Source: Arachis hypogaea (Eukaryota; Streptophyta; Magnoliopsida; Fabales; Fabaceae). From it: a DNA stretch of 64,000 nucleotides. The stretch covers positions 94,823,827 through 94,887,826 of the forward strand of contig NC_092041.1 in assembly GCF_003086295.3 (NCBI RefSeq). Reading direction: 5' to 3'. Below are positions 59,290 through 64,000 of this stretch, piece by piece (the stretch's first letter is position 1; every line of letters starts with the position of its first letter). The notes below the pieces were generated by a model. It worked only from the letters and a program-made list of their open reading frames with translations, had not been told where the DNA came from and did no database searches. A program made the position numbers and the translations under genes.

Positions 59290-61150
59290 GAAATCTTTTT
59301 TAGAGTCTATCTAATAGAATAATGCCAAGCATATGTTTGTTTTGGTAGAAACATTGTCTTTTCTTGAGTTGTTATTTTTCTTTTGGTTCTTTTCGATTTT
59401 TATGTTTAAAATTTAGAATTTTTTTAAATATAAATTGAAGTTATTTGGTTATTACTTGTGGTTTTATTTTTAATTTGATTCTCACCGTTGATATTCTGAT
59501 AATTTTTAATTTAATATTTAATGTCATAAAGTTCTAAATTTTTTCTTTGAATTATTGTTGATACAATTAAGTTAGTTATTAATTTTTAATGTGTACTTAT
59601 TTAAAAAAAAATCTAATTATAATTTTTAATTAAAGTATTATGTTTATAATTTTAAATTTAAATTCAAATATACTTTTTTTTTGAATTTTTATGTAAGCAA
59701 TTGGGTTTTAGAATATTTTTTAAAAATTTATATAATTTATAAGTTACTATGCTAATTACAAAGGATTATAATAAAATAAATAGAATTATCAGTCTTATTA
59801 AGATGTGAAATTATTTATACTATTTAAAAAAATGTAATACTGTTTAAATTTTAGAAAAAGTATAATAAAGTTAATACTGTTTATGATGAAACTAAAAAAA
59901 TTATTTTTAAATTAACAAATTTTTATATTCCTAATAGACAACGGACGTTTGATTAGAAAATTTTATTTAAAAATTTAAAATTTGTACTAGCTAATTAAAA
60001 AATTCTATTTTAAAAATTTTAAGTTTAAATATCTAATACTAATTTCTAATTAAGTAAGTTTTTAACCATTTTAATTTTTAAATTTAAATTTTTTTACTTG
60101 CCACATTTATAAATTTTTATTATTATCTTTTTAGATTGTCTCTCCACAGTAGAAATACTTTCATCTTTTTTTCTCTTTTTAAGTATTTTTTTCTAAATTT
60201 ACGTAATTTATAAGGTTATTAATTTTTAGATTGTATTTAATTTTATTTATTTTTATCGATAAATAATAGGATTGATACTATTTACGACAAAACTAATAAA
60301 AATTATTTTTAAATTAACAAATTCCTATATTCTTAATGAATAACAAACGTTTAATTAAAAAATTTTATTTAAAAATTTTAAATTTGCACTAGCTAATTAG
60401 AAAATTCTATTTAAAAATTTGAAATTTAAAACTCTAATACTAATTCCTAATTAAGTGGCTTCTTAACCATTTTTATTTTTAAATTTAAATTTTTTTATTT
60501 GTCACATTTATAATTTTTTTTCTATTTACTTCGTTTACATGGTTATTTTTTAGATTATAACAATAGAGGTATTTTTATCTTTTTCTCTCTTTTTACTTAT
60601 AAGTTGTTCATTTTCAATCTCTTTAACTATAAGTTGAATTTATTGATCGTGAGATTAAACTTATATTTATTTGAAAAAAGATACTTTTGTAAGAAAATAT
60701 ATATTATTTTCTGTAAAATATGTTTACGTAACTAAATAAATGAGAATAAAAAAGAAATTAAAGCAGCCATTGAAAATAAAATCTGTGCGATTTTACATAG
60801 ACATAAGAAGACACTAATTTCATATTCTATTTGGTAAGTTAGACATGAGAAAAAATTATAAAAAAATTAGTGTCTCAAGTTAAAAATTAGTGTTTCAGCA
60901 TTTTAGAGAGACACAAAATACATGTTTTTAATGGGTGTTTGTGTACGACTATGTCTTTCATCATTTTTGTCTCAGTAAACAAACACCATACATGTACTCC
61001 TGTGTACTCCTGTGTCTATGTTTTGATGGACATGTATACCAAAAACAGACGCGCTGTCATATGTGTACTACTTTATTTTTTTTAATAATATAAAAAATTT
61101 GATAATAAAAATGTATTATGTATAATGTATATATATTTTTAATTGGTTAA
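59290..61150. other. AT-rich Helitron interior with a repeated ~200 bp segment
   Basis: No gene is visible. A segment of about 200 bp at 59920-60115 recurs diverged at about 60300-60510, including GCTAATTA(A/G)AAAATTCTATT and ACCATTTTTATTTTTAAATT, and a related one is at 53830-53910 in Helitron 1. About 60780-61065 has GACACTAATTT / AATTAGTGTCTC inverted pieces and may contain a small MITE. Confidence 0.4.
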
Positions 61151-61159
61151 AAAATTTAT

Positions 61160-62885
61160 TTATTTGATATTTTTAGGTATATATTGAAAGATGCAAGAAG
61201 TCCAAAGAGAAGTAAGATTATATTGAAGAGAAAATTGATATTAAAAGACAAAGAAAATACAAAGCAAAGCACAATTCAAGGTAGATTTCATATAAAAAAA
61301 TAAATTAATTATTTTATCATTTTTGTTTTTAGGTTAGAATAATATATTTTTTTATTTGGTATTTTTAAGTATGTTAGTTCTATATATTTAGTTTTTATTG
61401 GGTATACAAGATAACTAACATGTCATGAGTATTTTAGCCGAATGAAAGCCCATAAAATACAATATTTTCTATATATTATTTAGCTATTGACAAGTAATAA
61501 ATTATTAATTTACATTGTCTTCGTAATATGTTATTATATTTATTTATGAAAAAATTATAGAAAATTTGAGTGATAGTTCCAATGGTGTGCATTTTCAATC
61601 GGTGTTGTCGAACATTACAAATAGCATTAATACAGATTTATTTTTGGATGATTTTTTTTGGAACTTGCTTATGGAAATGTACATGCACTTTGTGCATATT
61701 TGGGCGCCATTATTTTGTTAAAAAAAGATCTTTTTTCAATGAAAAAAGATTTTTTTTTATTTTTTAACGTGTTTGGCAAATTTCTAATAGTAAAAGTATA
61801 AGCACTAGTAAAATCAAAAAAAGATCTTTTTTGAGAAGCTGTAATTTACATCTTTTTTTAAAAGATCTTTTTTCCTTAAAAAAAAGATGTTTTTCATGTA
61901 ATAAATAAACAAAAAAGTACTTTTATATTGTTATACCCAAACATAATTGATAGATAAAAAGACCTTTTTACATGAGATATCCAAACATAAAATTACTTTT
62001 ACTTCTCTATAAGATCTTTTAAAAAAAGATAACTCGAAAAAAAGATCTTTTCTTAAAAGCTCACCCAAACAAGCCCTTTATGTATTTTGATTTTCCTACT
62101 ATTTATTCAATTATAAACTTTAACAGAAAATATGTTCAAAACTAATATCTCGAGTTATCTTATTAGGTAATAACCCAACACCACATTGATCAAGGTCTCT
62201 AACTACTAATCTACACTTTGTAGATGAAAAAAAATATTAGTAATTCGGGTATCACACATGAAGCATATGATAGTCCATGTCATTAGACAAGTCAACAACA
62301 TCTTCAACAAACATCAAATAATATCTACTAGTTACTATGTTAATATGTTTTTATTACTTAAAGACCAAACATTTAACTTTTTAATTGGTCTATTAAAAAC
62401 AATCATTGGTATATGCTAAATAATTATTATAGATTCATTGGAGTACACAAATCGAATTAGATTGCAAAGGGATGTAAGACTGAATAGGAAGACTATGCTA
62501 CTTCAAAAGAGACATGGTAAGATAAGCATGATAGATTGTAATTATCACAAAGCTAAAATTTTACTTCTTTTATCTTTAATACTACCTTCATAATATATAT
62601 TCATAATTCAGCTGATTCAAACATTTAACATATATTCATTTTTCTTTTTTTTTATAATATAAAGTACTTGATGTATTATCTCTAATGATTATAGGAGCAA
62701 GTACATTTAATTCAAATTTAGATACTAAAGAATTAGAAGAAGTGTGCATAGCTGAAAAAAAAAGACACCTGATACAAAGAGAAACATTTTTGAAGGAACT
62801 GACTACAAATCTTTCAAAAAATTTTCAAGAAGTTGAGGATATTACTGAAAATACGACTATTTTAGATGATTCTGTGCAAATTTAA
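61160..62885 (+). pseudogene. Possible N-terminal exons of the Helitron protein
   Basis: Short basic, K/R-rich open pieces lie between AT-rich intron-like stretches: 61170-61285 (YIERCKKSKEK then KIDIKRQRKYKAKH), 62430-62515 (NRIRLQRDVRLNRKTMLLQKR) and 62690-62885 (ELEEVCIAEKKRHLIQRETFL, stop at 62883). Plant Helitron proteins often have such basic N-terminal exons before the zinc-binding domain. The assignment is an inference from position and composition. Confidence 0.35.
61700..62090. repeat. MITE-like AAAAGATCTTTT-rich segment
   Basis: Multiple palindromic AAAAGATCTTTT-type motifs and a right end (minus) GGGCTTGTTTGGGTGAGC typical of legume MITEs are present. The left boundary is not clear. 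Confidence 0.45.
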
Positions 62886-63267
62886 TACCCAGCCATATTC
62901 GATGTTGCTGAGAATACAGGTAATTTAAGAAGTAGCAATATCAGCACTTTATTATTTACTATTGTTATGCTTTTTATAAACAAAAAATTATCGTTTAGTG
63001 TTCAAGTTTTAAAATTCAAACTAAGATATGGTTATATATTATAATTTTTGTATTTGAACATTGATTTATTGTAAAACTTAAATCTTGAGGTTGGCACAAT
63101 GAAATTGTATTATATGATCTCATCTTTTTAATCCATAAATTACATTCTTCGGTGATCTTTTATAAATATTATTTTTATACTTAACATGGTGAAAGAAAGA
63201 TATATTTTTATATAAAGTATTTGTTGCAGATATAACTAAAACAATTTATTATCTTGGTGATTATTAG

Positions 63268-64000
63268 ATGTGATAGATATTGGTGACCCAGAATTTTTTG
63301 TCGGCATTGCGACGCCATGATGTGGTATGAGGAGAGATCAGAGAAGTCCAAAACAGGATCCAATTTTGAGTTCTCAATATGTTGTATGCGAGGGAAGGTA
63401 CAACTACCGTTTTGAAGCACTTGATCGGACGCTCAGGAATCTTATGTCAGTTACCAATCAACATAAGACACATCAACCATTTGGTGGTAAGATTGTTGTT
63501 CTAGGAGGTGATTTCAGACAGATACTTCCGGTGATTCCGAAAGAAAGTAGACACGATATATTAGCATCCACTATTAACTCATCCCATCTGTGGTCATTTT
63601 GTAAGGTTCTGAAACTGCATACGAATATGAGGCTTCTAATGTCTTTTTCGGATCAAGATGAAGGTGAAATGAAGATATTTGCTAATTGGATACTTGATGT
63701 TGGAAATGGAAATATTGGCTCTGTTGTTGGTGATGAATCAGAAGTTGAAATTCCAGATGATCTATTGATTACAACTACTGATGATCCTCTCTCTCATTTG
63801 GTAGACTTTGCATATCCAAATTTATTGCAAAACATGTTAGATTACAGGTATTTTCAGAGTAGAGCAATTCTTGCACCCACACTTAAGAGTGTCGAGAAGG
63901 TAAACGATTTTGTCTTGACAATCTTTCCAGGGATGGAAAAGGAGTATTTGAGCTTTGACACAACATGTCAAGCTGATGAGAATGAAGATGTAAAACAAGA
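63268..64000 (+). pseudogene. Helitron Rep/Hel remnant: N-terminal zinc motif fused to PIF1-type helicase
   Basis: 63268-63410 encodes DVIDIGDPEF, then after a one-base shift FCRHCDAMMWYEERSEKS and CCMRGKVQLP, the zinc-binding N-terminal block of plant Helitron proteins. At about 63411 it passes straight into FEALDRTLRNLM and GGKIVVLGGDFRQILPVIPK (helicase Walker B/III region), KLHTNMRLL, then PDDLLI, VDFAYPNLL, RAILAPTLKSVEKVNDF, open to the window end. The HUH Rep nuclease, the linker region and helicase Walker A that should lie between are missing. The helicase frame of about 195 codons has no stop, suggesting fairly recent loss. Confidence 0.9.

Larger units (their letters stand above)
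57374..64000 (+). mobile_element. Helitron 2, 5' end interrupted, continues beyond the window
   Basis: It begins TAGTAATACAAATGGGGAGC directly after the CTAG of Helitron 1. The family's TCTTTA start is missing here, as expected if Helitron 1 is inserted within it. It carries the same gene order: RPA-like gene at 58096-59267, then the Rep/Hel coding remnants at 61160-64000+. 58005-59830 matches 52085-53760 in Helitron 1 closely as a direct repeat. The 3' end lies outside the window. Confidence 0.75.

Noticed and set aside
63208..63420. 70-codon minus-strand frame
   Set aside because: Antisense of the Helitron zinc-binding block, which has recognisable motifs on plus.

Overview
This window looks like nuclear DNA from a legume, most likely the peanut genus Arachis. 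It has two ordinary spliced plant genes set in AT-rich DNA full of transposons. The Arachis call is an inference: several LTR sequences (the minus-strand terminus ending at 331, the solo LTR at 31307-32872, and the LTRs at 8192-11311 and 14101-17698) have ends and internal CpG-motif clusters that I associate with peanut LTR retrotransposons. No bacterial, organellar or CRISPR sequence is seen.

Layout. 1-18.4 kb is nested LTR-retrotransposon DNA: an LTR stub, a decayed Ty3/gypsy pol with its 3' LTR, and a 3.5 kb minus-strand LTR (7553-18388) cut by two solo LTRs and a foldback MITE. 18.8-21.7 kb carries a minus-strand GPI-anchored beta-1,3-glucanase gene (two exons, 487 aa). 22.3-24 kb is AT-rich and empty. 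24.0-33.2 kb is one LTR-like repeat (copy A) split by a 5.5 kb minus-strand Helitron and a 1.57 kb solo LTR. 33.2-35.9 kb is the end of a gypsy LTR with its primer-binding site and a cut-off gag. 35.9-38.8 kb is a second copy (copy B) of the split repeat. 38.9-43.5 kb holds a Helitron fragment, then a LINE fragment split by a hAT-like transposon.

43.6-51.3 kb is a complete minus-strand gene for CCR4-NOT subunit 3 (NOT3/CNOT3-like): 16 coding exons whose phases all join to 891 codons plus stop. 51.77-64 kb is two Helitron-family elements in the same orientation. Both carry a decayed replication protein A (RPA)-like gene near the 5' end and remnants of the Rep/helicase gene further on. The first ends in a typical plant Helitron 3' terminus lying in the 5' terminal sequence of the second; the second runs off the window.

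The two host genes act in unrelated processes: cell-wall callose metabolism and mRNA deadenylation. The main interest is transposon archaeology: repeat copies A and B give before/after views of insertions, several insertions keep target-site duplications, and the Helitron genes show how RPA and Rep/Hel modules decay. I found no convincing new gene system; the closest candidates are the Helitron cargo genes and the alternating-CpG motif clusters shared by different LTR families.
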